Assembly: GCF_008035925.1 (NCBI RefSeq)
Contig: NZ_CP036264.1
Location: 6,171,641-6,235,640 of the forward strand
Source: Stieleria maiorica
GTDB taxonomy: Bacteria > Planctomycetota > Planctomycetia > Pirellulales > Pirellulaceae
DNA: 64,000 nt
Direction of reading: 5' to 3'
Shown here: piece after piece, positions 1 to 9,899 of the stretch
Position numbering within the stretch: the stretch's first letter is position 1
Layout of the letters: each line of letters begins with the position of its first letter
The notes under the pieces: model-generated
The model's database searches: none
Seen by the model: the letters and a program-made list of their open reading frames with translations, nothing else
What the model was told of the DNA's origin: nothing
Program-made: the position numbers and the translations under genes

Positions 1-2
1 GA

Positions 3-857
3 GAAGGCCAGCGGTGGATCGACAAACAAGGCTGTGTGTCATGCCATCAAATTCCCGCGATGCTGTGGAGTTTGCATGCGGCCCAATCGCGGGGGCTGGG
101 GGAGTCCGAGAGGCCGGGCGTGCCCGATCAGGATTTGAAGCGATGGACACAGTGGTCCACCGACGCCGTCAACTTCGTCAAACCACACCAGAGGAAAGAC
201 GTCGACGTCGAGAAGACGTTGGCGGGGAACATCGACACGATGGCGGCGTTGATGTTGGCGATTCCCGACGACGCTGAGACAAGTTGGCGGGATCAGTTTG
301 CGGCCAAGCTCTGTAGCGAGCAGGCCGACGACGGATCATGGAAAGCCTGTGGTCAGCTGCCCGCTCAGAAGCGGCCGAAGTTGGAAACCGCCCAGGCGAC
401 GACGCTGTGGGTCACTTTGGCACTGCTGCGACATGGCAGCGAGGCGTTTGATCTCGCGTCGGCGATCCGGTTCGCCGACTCCGGCCCCGAGGCGGTGTCG
501 ACCGAGTGGTATGCGGTGCGGATGATGGTCGCCGCGGAGCAGGATCCAGAATCGACCGACGGGTTCCGTGACAAGCTTCTGTCACGCCAGCGCAGCGACG
601 GTGGCTGGGGGTGGATCACCAGTGAGTCCAGCGATGCGTTGGCGACGGGGCTCGCGCTCTATGCGCTCGCAGAGAGCGGAGAAACCGAGTCGCGGGAAAT
701 CACACATGCCCGCCGATTCCTGCGTGATTCCCAAGGTCCATTGGGGGAGTGGCAGGTCCCTGGAACCAAGGCGTCGGCTAAGGGAAAGCCGACACCGACG
801 TCCACCTATTGGGGAACCGCCTGGGCGTTGGTTGGGTTGCTCAGCACCCGCTCGTAG
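3..857 (+). CDS. c-type haem and prenyltransferase/squalene-cyclase-fold protein, 5' truncated
   Basis: The frame is open from the window edge and ends at TAG 855-857, so the N-terminus is missing. Near the start of the visible part is CVSCH (codons 33-47), a c-type haem site, so this region should be exported. Downstream are alpha/alpha-toroid repeats with QW-like motifs (QADDGSW and QRSDGGWGW), as in squalene-hopene cyclase and prenyltransferase folds. No DxDD catalytic motif is seen in the visible part, so cyclase activity is not supported. The stop codon lies inside a palindromic repeat. Haem plus toroid fusions are known in planctomycetes without an assigned function. I am fairly sure of the fold and unsure of the role. 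Confidence 0.7.
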   Translation, partial: EGQRWIDKQGCVSCHQIPAMLWSLHAAQSRGLGESERPGVPDQDLKRWTQWSTDAVNFVKPHQRKDVDVEKTLAGNIDTMAALMLAIPDDAETSWRDQFAAKLCSEQADDGSWKACGQLPAQKRPKLETAQATTLWVTLALLRHGSEAFDLASAIRFADSGPEAVSTEWYAVRMMVAAEQDPESTDGFRDKLLSRQRSDGGWGWITSESSDALATGLALYALAESGETESREITHARRFLRDSQGPLGEWQVPGTKASAKGKPTPTSTYWGTAWALVGLLSTRS

Positions 858-967
858 TCTGCCGCAGCTTCATTTTCGATTGGGCTGGACAGTCGCCGTC
901 CTCTCCGAGGTCGGCGCAGGGCAACGCGTCGCTGTTTCGCGCACGCCGAGTTCGGAGAACACGGCGA
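853..967. repeat. Palindromic element, copy A
   Basis: A left end at 853-878 (TAGTCTGCCGCAGCTTC core) is followed by an imperfect inverted repeat with arms 892-917 and 941-967. Related copies are at 6300-6425 and 51570-51736, and a divergent one at 29646-29740. The element supplies the TAG stop of the preceding gene. It could act as a terminator or be a small mobile palindrome. Confidence 0.75.
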
Positions 968-1492
968 CTCTCGTTGCCAAGCGAAAAGGGGGCATGTCCC
1001 AACAACCAAATGGCTCGCAGGGTGCTGCGTTTTTTTGGGTGCCTGCCCCCCTTTTTCGCGAACCACAACAACAGATCGTCATCCGTCTCCCGCGCGGCCG
1101 GCTTCTCAGATGTCCACTGTCGCGATCGACGGATCGAAAAAAACCGCTGGGGGTGATTTCCGCATCGTTTGGGGCGGCGATTTCGCTGGAAAACGCCTCC
1201 GAACCGCCTAGATCCGCCGTCACAAGCCGTTTCAGCCGCAGAACGGCCGTAAGTCACGTTTTTTCAATGGCTTGCATGCATTGGATGTCCGGGCAAATCC
1301 GGCGGAAAATCGTAGTTTTTAACGACGTGACGATACAATAGAGCACACACGCGCAATCCTCTTTCTTTCTCGGGGATGTCCGCTTACGGGCCCCCCAGCA
1401 CTCGAAGAAACGCGATCGCATGCGACTCCGATCGATTCCTGGGGATTTATCTTGTGCGTCCATTTTTCGGCTGAGTCGGCAGGCCCATTGCA
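858..1492. other. Intergenic region upstream of prkA
   Basis: This 635-base stretch holds palindrome copy A and the 974-1069 hairpin, then about 420 bases with no convincing gene. A TACAAT at 1334-1339 could be a -10 element for prkA, but no matching -35 is seen at 17 bases. Frames open here in both directions have no recognisable protein features. Confidence 0.5.
974..1069. repeat. Long imperfect hairpin
   Basis: The arm GCGAAAAGGGGGCATG starting at 981 pairs imperfectly with its complement at 1036-1059 (TGCCCCCCTTTTTCGC). Weaker pairing extends outward on both sides. It lies between the first gene and prkA and differs from the copy A palindrome next to it. Confidence 0.6.
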
Positions 1493-3439
1493 ATGACGAA
1501 CACGCCCAATCTTCTGCAGCTATATTCGGAAACCTACGAACGCGAAAAACAGGTTCGTTACACGCTGAAGGAATATCTGGAAGCGGCGCGCGACGACCCG
1601 TCGCTCTACAGCAGTGTCGCCGAACGGATGGTACAAGCGATCGGACCACCCAAACAGATCGACACGTCCGGCGATTCGCGTCTCGGACGGATCTTCATGA
1701 ACCGCACGATCAAAGTGTATCCCGCCTTTGATCAGTTTTACGGTTTAGAAGAGACCATCGAACGGATCGTGGGTTACTTCCGGCATGCCGCCCAGGGACT
1801 CGAGGAACGCAAACAGATCCTTTATCTGCTCGGTCCGGTCGGCGGCGGAAAGAGTTCACTGGCTGATGCCTTAAAGCGTTTGGTCCAACGCCAGCCGGTT
1901 TATGTCCTCTGCGCCGGCGACGAGATGAGTCCGATCTTCGAGAGTCCGTTGGGGCTGTTCGATCCGAATTCGATGGGCTTCTTGCTGGAAGAAGAATACG
2001 GCATCCCGCGGCGACGCCTGAACGGTTACATGTCACCCTGGGCGATCAAACGCTTGGATGAATTCGGTGGCGACATTTCGAAATTCTCGGTCGTGCGTGT
2101 CATGCCGTCCGAGCAGCGACGTTGCTGTGTGACGAAGACCGAACCGGGTGATGAAAACAACCAAGACATCTCTTCGTTGGTCGGAAAGGTCGATATCCGT
2201 AAACTGGAACACTTCTCCCAAGACGATGCCGATGCGTATGCGTACACCGGCGGATTGAACCGCACGACCCAAGGATTGCTTGAATTCGTCGAGATGTTCA
2301 AGGCGCCGCTGAAAATGCTGCACCCGTTGCTCACGGCGACCCAAGACGGAACCTACGTGGGAACCGAAAACGTCGGCGCGATGCCTTACCAAGGGATCAT
2401 TGTCGCCCACAGCAACGAATCCGAGTGGGAATCGTTCAAGGCCAATCGCAACAACGAAGCGTTTCTGGATCGGATCTGCGTGGTCAAGGTGCCCTATTGC
2501 TTGCGCGTGACCGAAGAACGCAAGATCTATGACAAACTGATCCAGAGTTCCAAACTAGGCGAAGCCCCTTGCGCGCCCGACACGTTGGAAATGATGGCAC
2601 GGTTCTCCGTCTTGACGCGGCTGAAGGAACACGAGAATTCCAACCTGTATTCCAAGATGCGGGTCTACGACGGCGAGTCGCTCAAGGACACCGACCCCAA
2701 CGCGAAGACCGTCCAGGAATACCGCGACGCGGCCGGCGTGGCCGAGGGGATGGAAGGCGTTTCGACGCGATTTGCCTACAAGATTTTGTCCGAAACCTAC
2801 AACTTTGACACCGACGAGGTCGCTGCCGATCCGGTGCACTTGCTGTACGTGCTGGAAAAATCGATCCTCCGCGAACAGTTGCCCGAGGAAACCGAGCAGC
2901 GTTATCTGGAGTTTGTCAAAGAAGATCTGGCGTCGCGATACGCCGAATTCATCGGCAATGAAATCCGCAAGGCGTACCTGGAATCCTATCACAGTTACGG
3001 CCAGAACCTGTTCGACCGTTACATCGCCTACGCCGATGCTTGGATCGATGACCAGGACTACAAGGACCCCGACACGGGGCAGCTGATGGATCGCGATGTT
3101 CTGAACGAGGAATTGGAAAAGATCGAACACCCCGCGGGAATCGCCAATGCCAAGGACTTCCGCTATGAGATCGTCAAATTCGCGCTGCGTTCGCGGGCCA
3201 AGAACGACGGCCGCAACCCCGAATGGACCTCGTACGAAAAGATTCGCGAAGTGATCGAAAAGCGAATGTTCTCGCAAATCGAAGAGCTGTTGCCCGTGAT
3301 CAGCTTCGGTGCCAAGAAAGACAGCGAAGCCGAACAGAAGCACAGCGAATTCGTCGAGCGGATGACCCAGCGTGGTTACACGCGACGCCAGGTCCGTCGG
3401 CTGGTCGATTGGTACATGCGTGTCAGTAAATCTGGATAG
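1493..3439 (+). CDS. prkA: PrkA-type serine protein kinase (YeaG family)
   Basis: This 648-residue cytoplasmic protein matches the usual length of PrkA/YeaG (about 640-650). The N-terminal AAA-like domain carries a Walker A motif GPVGGGKSS at residues 114-122, and the C-terminal part has the PrkA kinase-type region. Homologues autophosphorylate and act in stress and starvation signalling in enterobacteria and in sporulation in Bacillus. It is the first gene of a compact operon with the yeaH and spoVR homologues (gap of 13 bases to the next gene), an association conserved across bacteria. ATG 1493 gives the expected N-terminus. Identity is secure; its signal in planctomycetes is not known to me. 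Confidence 0.95.
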   Translation: MTNTPNLLQLYSETYEREKQVRYTLKEYLEAARDDPSLYSSVAERMVQAIGPPKQIDTSGDSRLGRIFMNRTIKVYPAFDQFYGLEETIERIVGYFRHAAQGLEERKQILYLLGPVGGGKSSLADALKRLVQRQPVYVLCAGDEMSPIFESPLGLFDPNSMGFLLEEEYGIPRRRLNGYMSPWAIKRLDEFGGDISKFSVVRVMPSEQRRCCVTKTEPGDENNQDISSLVGKVDIRKLEHFSQDDADAYAYTGGLNRTTQGLLEFVEMFKAPLKMLHPLLTATQDGTYVGTENVGAMPYQGIIVAHSNESEWESFKANRNNEAFLDRICVVKVPYCLRVTEERKIYDKLIQSSKLGEAPCAPDTLEMMARFSVLTRLKEHENSNLYSKMRVYDGESLKDTDPNAKTVQEYRDAAGVAEGMEGVSTRFAYKILSETYNFDTDEVAADPVHLLYVLEKSILREQLPEETEQRYLEFVKEDLASRYAEFIGNEIRKAYLESYHSYGQNLFDRYIAYADAWIDDQDYKDPDTGQLMDRDVLNEELEKIEHPAGIANAKDFRYEIVKFALRSRAKNDGRNPEWTSYEKIREVIEKRMFSQIEELLPVISFGAKKDSEAEQKHSEFVERMTQRGYTRRQVRRLVDWYMRVSKSG

Positions 3440-3452
3440 GAAGACGATCCCC

Positions 3453-4733
3453 ATGCAAGTGATTGACCGTCGGCAGAACCCCAAAGCCAAAAGTCTGGGA
3501 AACCGACAACGCTTTCTCCGTCGCATCAAGTCACAGATCCGCAAGGCTGTCAATGAAGCGATCGAGAACCGTAGCGTTGCCGACGTGGACAGTGGCGAGA
3601 AAGTCTCTGTCACCACCAGCGATATCGGCGAGCCGACGTTCGGATTCGATTCCTCCGAAGGCGATCGCAGCTATGTGATCCCGGGCAATCACGACTACCA
3701 GCGGGGCGACCGCATCCGCAAACCCAGCGGCGGCGGATCGGGCAGCGGTTCCGGCGGCAGCCCCGACGGCGACGGCGAAGACGCTTTTGTGTTCATGTTG
3801 ACACGCGAAGAGTTTTTGGACCTGTTCTTCGAGGACCTGGAACTGCCGAATCTGGCCAAACGAAAGCTGAAGTCGATCACCAGCACCAAGTGGCATCGGG
3901 CCGGTTACGCCAACGACGGCTCCCCGCAACGGCTGAACAAGTCCCAGACGATGCGACGCAGCCTGGCGCGGCGCATCGCGCTCAAACGCCCCCGGTTGCA
4001 CGAACTCGATCAGCTGGAGGAAGAGCTCGAAGCCGCCCGGGCCGAAGGCAAAGAAGCCGAGCACGACGAGGAGGTCACGCGGCTTGTTCGGCGGATCGAA
4101 CAGCTCCGATATCGCATGCAGGCGGTCCCATTTTTGGACCCCGTCGACTTGCGCTACAACCGTTTCGAGCAGACGCCCAAACCGACCACCCAGGCCGTCA
4201 TGTTCTGCCTGATGGACACGTCGGCGTCGATGACCGAATCACTGAAGGATCTCGCCAAACGGTTCTACATCCTGCTGCATCTGTTTTTGACTCGCCATTA
4301 CCGGGCCGTCGAACTGGTCTTCATCCGACACACCTACACGGCCGCCGAAGTGGACGAAGAAACGTTCTTTCACGGCCGCGAGACCGGCGGAACGGTGGTC
4401 TCCTCCGCACTGGAGGAAATGCTCCGCATCGTCCGTGAACGCTACCCCGTCCAGGATTGGAACATCTATGCGGCACAGGCCTCCGACGGCCACAACTTTG
4501 ACCACGACATGCCGCGGACGATCGCGCTGCTTCAACGCGAGATCTTGGATCTGTGCCAGTACTATGCCTACATCGAGGTCGGTGAAGAAGAATCGTCGTA
4601 CACCAGCGCACTGTGGAACGGGTATTCGCAACTGGAATCGCATCCCCAATTCGCCCGCGCCAAAGTCTTGGATCCCACCGAGATTTACCCCGTCTTTCAC
4701 AAACTGTTTGCCAGCACCCGGCATGCGTCTTAG
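3453..4733 (+). CDS. yeaH: YeaH/YhbH (DUF444) family protein
   Basis: A 426-residue protein, the same size as E. coli YeaH. ATG 3453 is chosen over in-frame upstream starts because it has AGGAAG about ten bases before it and gives the family N-terminus (MQVIDRRQNPKAKS). A Gly/Ser-rich linker around residues 90-105 is followed by a von Willebrand A-like region with the MIDAS-like DTSAS in LMDTSASMTE. The family is an obligate partner of PrkA kinases, probably in the same signalling complex. It sits between prkA and spoVR with gaps of 13 and 6 bases, so co-transcription is very likely. Confidence 0.93.
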   Translation: MQVIDRRQNPKAKSLGNRQRFLRRIKSQIRKAVNEAIENRSVADVDSGEKVSVTTSDIGEPTFGFDSSEGDRSYVIPGNHDYQRGDRIRKPSGGGSGSGSGGSPDGDGEDAFVFMLTREEFLDLFFEDLELPNLAKRKLKSITSTKWHRAGYANDGSPQRLNKSQTMRRSLARRIALKRPRLHELDQLEEELEAARAEGKEAEHDEEVTRLVRRIEQLRYRMQAVPFLDPVDLRYNRFEQTPKPTTQAVMFCLMDTSASMTESLKDLAKRFYILLHLFLTRHYRAVELVFIRHTYTAAEVDEETFFHGRETGGTVVSSALEEMLRIVRERYPVQDWNIYAAQASDGHNFDHDMPRTIALLQREILDLCQYYAYIEVGEEESSYTSALWNGYSQLESHPQFARAKVLDPTEIYPVFHKLFASTRHAS

Positions 4734-4739
4734 TCGATC

Positions 4740-6272
4740 ATGGAAAATCGAAAGCTACTGTACCAAGGCTCGGAGTGGAATTTCGAACTCCTGCGACGCG
4801 TGCACGATGCGATCGAGGAGATCGCGATCGGCGAGATGGGGCTGAACGTCTATCGCAACCAGATCGAAGTGATCACCAGCGAACAGATGCTGGACGCCTA
4901 CACGTCGCTGGGCATGCCGCTGATGTACTCGCATTGGTCGTTCGGGAAACGGTATTCCCGCGAAGAAATGCTGTACCGCAAAGGGGCTCAATCACTGGCC
5001 TACGAATTGGTGATCAATTCGGACCCCTGTGTCGCCTACGTCATCGAAGAAAACAGCATGACGATGCAGACATTGGTCACCGCGCACGCGTCCTTCGGCC
5101 ACAACCATTTTTTCAAAAACAATTATCTGTTCCGCCAGTGGACCCGTGCCAATCGGGTGTTGGACGATCTGGCCTATGCGAAACGGTTCATCGCTGAATG
5201 TGAAGAACGGTACGGCTTGCAGGCGGTCGAACGGACGCTCGATGCCGCACACGCGTTGATGTCGCAGGGCGTCAGCCGCTACGCCCCGAAACATCCCGCC
5301 CGCGCCAAAGACATCGCCGTCAAAGCCCAATCGCGAAAGTCTCATCAGGAGGCAACATTCAACGATTTGTGGCGGACGTTGCCGAAACCAAAGGAGCGTC
5401 ACAAGTCGGATCGGGACGACGATCAGGATGACAATGATAGCACCCTGCGGCTGCCCGAAGAAAACTTGCTCCGATTCCTCTCGTTGCACGCCCCCAAGTT
5501 GAAGGATTGGCAGCGTGAGGTGCTGGACATCGTTCGAAAGACCGCACAGTACTTTTACCCCCAGCAGCAAACCCAGTTGATGAACGAGGGCTGTGCGACG
5601 TTCGTGCACTACCAGATCATGAATCGGCTGCACGAAACCGGACAGGTGGATGAAGCGGCGATGCTGGAGTTTTTGCACATGCACACCGCCGTCGTCACGC
5701 AACCCGATTTTGATGACCGACGATTCCGGGGCATCAATCCCTATGCGCTGGGGTTCGCGATGATGAAGGACATCGAACGAATTTGTGAAACACCCGAACC
5801 GGAGGACCTGGAGTGGTTCCCCGAGATCGCAGGTCGAGGCAACTTCATGCAGGTGTTGCGCGACGCTTGGGCGGATTACCGCGATGAGAGTTTTGTGTTG
5901 CAGTTTCTCAGCCCGCACCTGATTCGAAAGCTGCGTCTGTTCGCCGTCAGCGATGTCTCCGGATCACCGCACTTGTCCGTCGAAGCCATTCACGACGAAG
6001 CGGGCTATCGTGAGATCCGACGTCGGATGGCGCATCAGTACGATTTGTCCAAACGTGATCCGGAGATCGAAGTGACCGAGGCGGATCTGAAGGGCAACCG
6101 ACGATTGGTGCTGACCCATCGTGTTCGCGACGGCAAGATCCTGAGTTCCGATGATTGCAATCGTGTGCTCCGGCACGTCGCCAATCTGTGGGGCTATCGC
6201 GTCCGCTTGATCGAAATCGATGCCGACACCGGCAGCACGCTCAACGACTACGACGCCGTCGCCCTGCCATAA
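4740..6272 (+). CDS. spoVR: SpoVR family protein (YcgB)
   Basis: 510 residues, exactly the length typical of YcgB/SpoVR. The family signature is clear, with HWSFGKRY around residue 65 and HASFGHNHFFKNN around residue 120. A charged acidic linker (DRDDDQDDND) lies near residue 225. SpoVR is needed for spore cortex formation in Bacillus, and in non-sporulating bacteria it co-occurs with PrkA and YeaH in a stress module. It starts 6 bases after yeaH stops, so translation is probably coupled. A palindromic repeat lies just downstream and may terminate the operon. Confidence 0.95.
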   Translation: MENRKLLYQGSEWNFELLRRVHDAIEEIAIGEMGLNVYRNQIEVITSEQMLDAYTSLGMPLMYSHWSFGKRYSREEMLYRKGAQSLAYELVINSDPCVAYVIEENSMTMQTLVTAHASFGHNHFFKNNYLFRQWTRANRVLDDLAYAKRFIAECEERYGLQAVERTLDAAHALMSQGVSRYAPKHPARAKDIAVKAQSRKSHQEATFNDLWRTLPKPKERHKSDRDDDQDDNDSTLRLPEENLLRFLSLHAPKLKDWQREVLDIVRKTAQYFYPQQQTQLMNEGCATFVHYQIMNRLHETGQVDEAAMLEFLHMHTAVVTQPDFDDRRFRGINPYALGFAMMKDIERICETPEPEDLEWFPEIAGRGNFMQVLRDAWADYRDESFVLQFLSPHLIRKLRLFAVSDVSGSPHLSVEAIHDEAGYREIRRRMAHQYDLSKRDPEIEVTEADLKGNRRLVLTHRVRDGKILSSDDCNRVLRHVANLWGYRVRLIEIDADTGSTLNDYDAVALP

Positions 6273-6299
6273 GGAATGTGGGAGAGGCTTGATGACGGC

Positions 6300-6425
6300 C
6301 CGTAGTCCACCGCAACTCAATTTGCGAACCTGACGATGCGTTCCGAGGGTCGCTGTGTTCTCCGAACTCGGCGTGCGCGAAAAAACGAAGTTCTGCCCCG
6401 CGCCGACCTCGGAGAGGACCGCGAC
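6300..6425. repeat. Palindromic element, copy B
   Basis: Same family as 853-967 and 51570-51736. The left part (6300-6348) matches copy C closely, including TTCCGAGGGTCGC, and is followed by inverted arms 6349-6378 and 6400-6425. It lies 27 bases after spoVR. The upstream open frame of the next gene runs through it, which is why a later start was chosen there. Confidence 0.75.
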
Positions 6426-6515
6426 GATCCCACGGCGGTCACGCACCCGCCGGGATTTCGAGTAAATTGGTGCAGCACACGATGCCCGCCCACCGCTTCA
6501 ACCGAGTCCACTCTC

Positions 6516-9500
6516 TTGCGTACTTCGGCCACTCCCCCCACGCGAACCGGTTTGTACCTCCTTCGATTGACCTGTTTGGTTCTTGCATTCGTCTTCCTCC
6601 CAGTCCGCGCGCACGCGCAGGAGACACTCGAAGCGGAGTTGAAAGAATGGGATGCGGACGAACTGGCTCGCCATGCCCACATCTTTGGCGATGCGACGCG
6701 CGGGGCGATTCGGTTCTATCAAACCGGACTGAGTTGCGTTCAGTGCCACGTGGCCGATGACGGCGAAAACCGGCTCGGCCCGGATCTGTCGGAGATGAAC
6801 GAGCGGGCCACGTACCGGCACGTGATCGAGTCGTTGCTGGATCCGTCCAAGGTCGTCCGGCCCGGTTTCCGCGCCGAACGCTTGTTGCTCGAAGACGGAC
6901 GTGTCGTCAGCGGAATGATCGCCGCAGAAACCGACCAGACGCTGACCGTTGTGGTCCCCGGCGAAGACGAGTCGCTGACGGTCGCCTTGGACAGCGTCGA
7001 GGCACGGGCGTCTTCGGGATCCATCATGCCGAGCGGGTTGATCAACCAGCTCGACGACGAAAGTGACTTCTATGACTTGGTCTGCTACTTGGTCGAATTG
7101 GGACAGGCTGGCCCTGAGCAGGCGGCATTGATGAAGCCCGATCCGTCACTGCTCCAACCGCCCCCGCTGCCGGCGTATGAAAACGACCTTGATCATCGCG
7201 GATTGATCGGCCGTTGGAATGACCGATCCTTTGAAAACGGCGAGCAGATCTATAAGGGGCTGTGCATCAATTGCCATGGGACACGCGAGCAAGCCGGCTC
7301 GCTTCCCAACGCGCTGCGATTCGCGAGTGGGAAGTTCAAAAACGGCGGCGATCCACTTTCGATGTACAAGACGTTGACCCACGGCTTCAAGATGATGTTG
7401 CCACAACGTCAATTGGTGCCGCGAGAAAAGTACGATGTGATACATTACATCCGCGAAGCGTATTTAAAACCACACAACGCCTCGCAATACACCCAGGTCG
7501 ACCGGGCGTACCTGGACTCCCTGCCCCAAGGCCGTCTCCGCGGTCCCGCCCCGATCCGCAATCGACCGTGGAGCGAGATGGACTACGGGCCGTTCTTGAC
7601 TCGCACGATTGAGATTGTCGGCGAGCATTCAAAGCCGCGGCCGGAAGTCACTGACGAAGACCGGCGGCGTGGTCGTCGCGAGAACCGCCCCGCCGAACGG
7701 ACTTGGCCCGCCGAGACGAATTTCGCCTACAAAGGCATCGCAATTCAACTGGATCGAAGCCCCGGCGGCGTTGCCCGTGGTTCGCATTTCGTGGCCTTTG
7801 AACACGACACCATGCGGATCGCCGGTGCCTGGACCGGGGACGGGTTTATCGATTGGGAAGGGATCCTATTGGACGGGAAACACTGGCGTTCGCCACGCAC
7901 TGTGGGTGAATTGCACTTTCAGAATCTGCTGGGGCCCGGGTGGGCGGATCCGTTGACGGGGACCTTCGATGATACACGCCGGCGTGCCCGTGACGGACAG
8001 GCCTATGGGCCCTTCCCGAAATCGTGGATGGATTACAAAGGGCTGTATCGAAACGGCGATCGCGTCGTCCTGTCCTACATGATCGGCGACGCGGCGGTGC
8101 TGGAGTCGCACCGGGTGGCGGAGACACAAGGATCCGAATCCGGTGATGTTCCGGGCACCTGGGTACGCGTTTTGAACATTGAAAAGTCGTCGCGGGACAT
8201 GGCGGTCCGAATCGCTCCCCAAGACGCCGTTTCCGTCGCGATCAACGGGCCGGAGGGTTTGGTGGCAGAAGACGCGGATGGACTGACGATACTGCGAATC
8301 CCGGCCGAACGCACGCCGGTCGATCTGGAAGTTCACCTCACGCGTCGCGGCTTGAAACCCACGTCCCAGTTCTCCGCCGTGCCGGAGAACTTGCGGCCAC
8401 TCACCCGCGGCGGGCCTGCCCAATGGCCGCAAACGCTGATCACCCAGCCACAGATCGGCAGCGATTCCGGTGCCTTTGCTGTGGATGAACTGACGCGTCC
8501 GACGACGAATCCGTGGAAGAGCCGGCTGAGAATGTCGGGATTGGATTTCTTTCCCGATGGCGATTCGATGGTCGCCTGTTGCTGTGACGGTGATGTCTGG
8601 ATCATCCAGGGGATTTCGCAGCCGGGCGGAGAACTGCGATGGCGGCGGATCGCGTCGGGGCTGTTTCATCCGCTGGGCATCAAGATCGTCGACGGCAAGA
8701 TCTTTGTGGGATGCCGCGACCAGATCGTGGTCCTGAACGACACCAACGGCGACGGGGAAACCGATTTCTACCAGTGCTTTAACCACGACCACCAAGTCAC
8801 CGAGCACTTCCACGAATTCGCGATGGGATTGCAAGCCGACGACGAAGGGAATCTGTACTATGCCAAAAGCGCACGACACGCCCAGGACGCGCTGATCCCG
8901 CAGCACGGCACGCTGCTGAAGGTCAGCGCCGATGGTCGCCAGACGACGATCGTGGCCAACGGATTCCGGGCCGCCAACGGCGTCTGCGTCAATCCCGACG
9001 GGTCGTTTTTCGTCACCGACCAAGAAGGGCATTGGACACCGATGAACCGTATCAATCGCGTGGTCGAAGGTGGTTTCTACGGCAACATGTACAGCTATGG
9101 TGCGCCCGACGACACCCGCGATTCGGCGATGCAACAACCGCTGTGCTGGCCCAACAAGCCCTTCGATCGCTCGCCCGCGGAACTGCTGTGGGTCGACAGC
9201 CGGCGCTGGGGGGCGCTCGACGGCGGACTACTGAGCTTGTCCTATGGTTACGGTAAAGTTTTCGTCGTGCCGCATGAACAAATCGGCGGTCAGTGGCAGG
9301 GCGGGATGTGCCGGTTGCCACTGCCGGAGTTTGAAACCGGCATCATGCGTGGCCGATTCCACAGCGACGGACACCTCTACGCGTGCGGGATGAGCGCCTG
9401 GGGCAGCAACCAAACCGCCAACCCCGGCGGGTTGTACCGGATCCGAGCCACCGGCAAACCGATGCACTTGCCCACCGCGATGCACGCCCATCGAAGCGGC

Positions 9501-9794
9501 GTCACGCTGACGTTTTCCGATCCCGTCCAGGTCGATGCCGCTGCCGATCCGAGCAATTATCTGGCCGAAACTTGGGACCTGCGACGATCGGCCAATTATG
9601 GTTCCGACCGATTCAATGAGCGAACAATTGACGTCACCGAGGTCAAGGTTTCCGAGGACGGCAGAACCGTACAGTTGCAGATCCCCGCGATCGAGCCGAC
9701 GTGGACGATTCAAATCGCGTACAAGCTACGAGGCGAGTCGGGACGATCGTTCGGAAGAGTGCTGCAGGGTACCATTCACGCTTTGGCGGAGTGA
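6516..9794 (+). CDS. Secreted dihaem c-type cytochrome with DUF6797-like and beta-propeller domains
   Basis: About 1092 residues from TTG 6516, with a later TTG at 6552 also possible; there is no ATG between the upstream repeat and the signal peptide. A hydrophobic segment ending VRAHAQ looks like a Sec signal peptide with cleavage near residue 35. Two haem sites follow: CVQCH (about 74-78, in a planctomycete haem-binding domain with the usual 'gliding' DPSKVVRPGF context) and CINCH (about 250-254). The middle (about 370-560) resembles DUF6797, and the C-terminal half is a sorbosone/glucose-dehydrogenase-like beta-propeller. Probable periplasmic redox enzyme acting on a sugar or alcohol; the substrate is unknown. 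Confidence 0.82.
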   Translation: MRTSATPPTRTGLYLLRLTCLVLAFVFLPVRAHAQETLEAELKEWDADELARHAHIFGDATRGAIRFYQTGLSCVQCHVADDGENRLGPDLSEMNERATYRHVIESLLDPSKVVRPGFRAERLLLEDGRVVSGMIAAETDQTLTVVVPGEDESLTVALDSVEARASSGSIMPSGLINQLDDESDFYDLVCYLVELGQAGPEQAALMKPDPSLLQPPPLPAYENDLDHRGLIGRWNDRSFENGEQIYKGLCINCHGTREQAGSLPNALRFASGKFKNGGDPLSMYKTLTHGFKMMLPQRQLVPREKYDVIHYIREAYLKPHNASQYTQVDRAYLDSLPQGRLRGPAPIRNRPWSEMDYGPFLTRTIEIVGEHSKPRPEVTDEDRRRGRRENRPAERTWPAETNFAYKGIAIQLDRSPGGVARGSHFVAFEHDTMRIAGAWTGDGFIDWEGILLDGKHWRSPRTVGELHFQNLLGPGWADPLTGTFDDTRRRARDGQAYGPFPKSWMDYKGLYRNGDRVVLSYMIGDAAVLESHRVAETQGSESGDVPGTWVRVLNIEKSSRDMAVRIAPQDAVSVAINGPEGLVAEDADGLTILRIPAERTPVDLEVHLTRRGLKPTSQFSAVPENLRPLTRGGPAQWPQTLITQPQIGSDSGAFAVDELTRPTTNPWKSRLRMSGLDFFPDGDSMVACCCDGDVWIIQGISQPGGELRWRRIASGLFHPLGIKIVDGKIFVGCRDQIVVLNDTNGDGETDFYQCFNHDHQVTEHFHEFAMGLQADDEGNLYYAKSARHAQDALIPQHGTLLKVSADGRQTTIVANGFRAANGVCVNPDGSFFVTDQEGHWTPMNRINRVVEGGFYGNMYSYGAPDDTRDSAMQQPLCWPNKPFDRSPAELLWVDSRRWGALDGGLLSLSYGYGKVFVVPHEQIGGQWQGGMCRLPLPEFETGIMRGRFHSDGHLYACGMSAWGSNQTANPGGLYRIRATGKPMHLPTAMHAHRSGVTLTFSDPVQVDAAADPSNYLAETWDLRRSANYGSDRFNERTIDVTEVKVSEDGRTVQLQIPAIEPTWTIQIAYKLRGESGRSFGRVLQGTIHALAE

Positions 9795-9831
9795 TGGGGA
9801 GAACGAGGCGACCGTTGGTGGTTAGGTTTGA

Positions 9832-9897
9832 GTACGATGGCCCTTCCGGGCCGTCGTCCGTGGGACGTTGAGCGACGACCTAGAAAGGACGTCGTAC
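9832..9897. repeat. Palindromic repeat between convergent genes
   Basis: The core GATGGCCCTTCCGGGCC (hairpin 9832-9857) sits inside a wider palindrome ending GTCGTAC at 9897. The same core recurs at 36210-36235. Its place between two convergent stop codons fits a bidirectional terminator. Confidence 0.65.
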
Positions 9898-9899
9898 AA

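Noticed and set aside
568-1341. 257-codon frame overlapping the end of the haem-toroid gene
   Set aside because: It runs through the palindromic elements and shares codons out of frame with the real gene.
7866-9137. Minus-strand frame of 423 codons
   Set aside because: It lies opposite the dihaem protein gene and has no family motif. It is explained by strong codon bias, as are 16899-18242 and 2555-3616.
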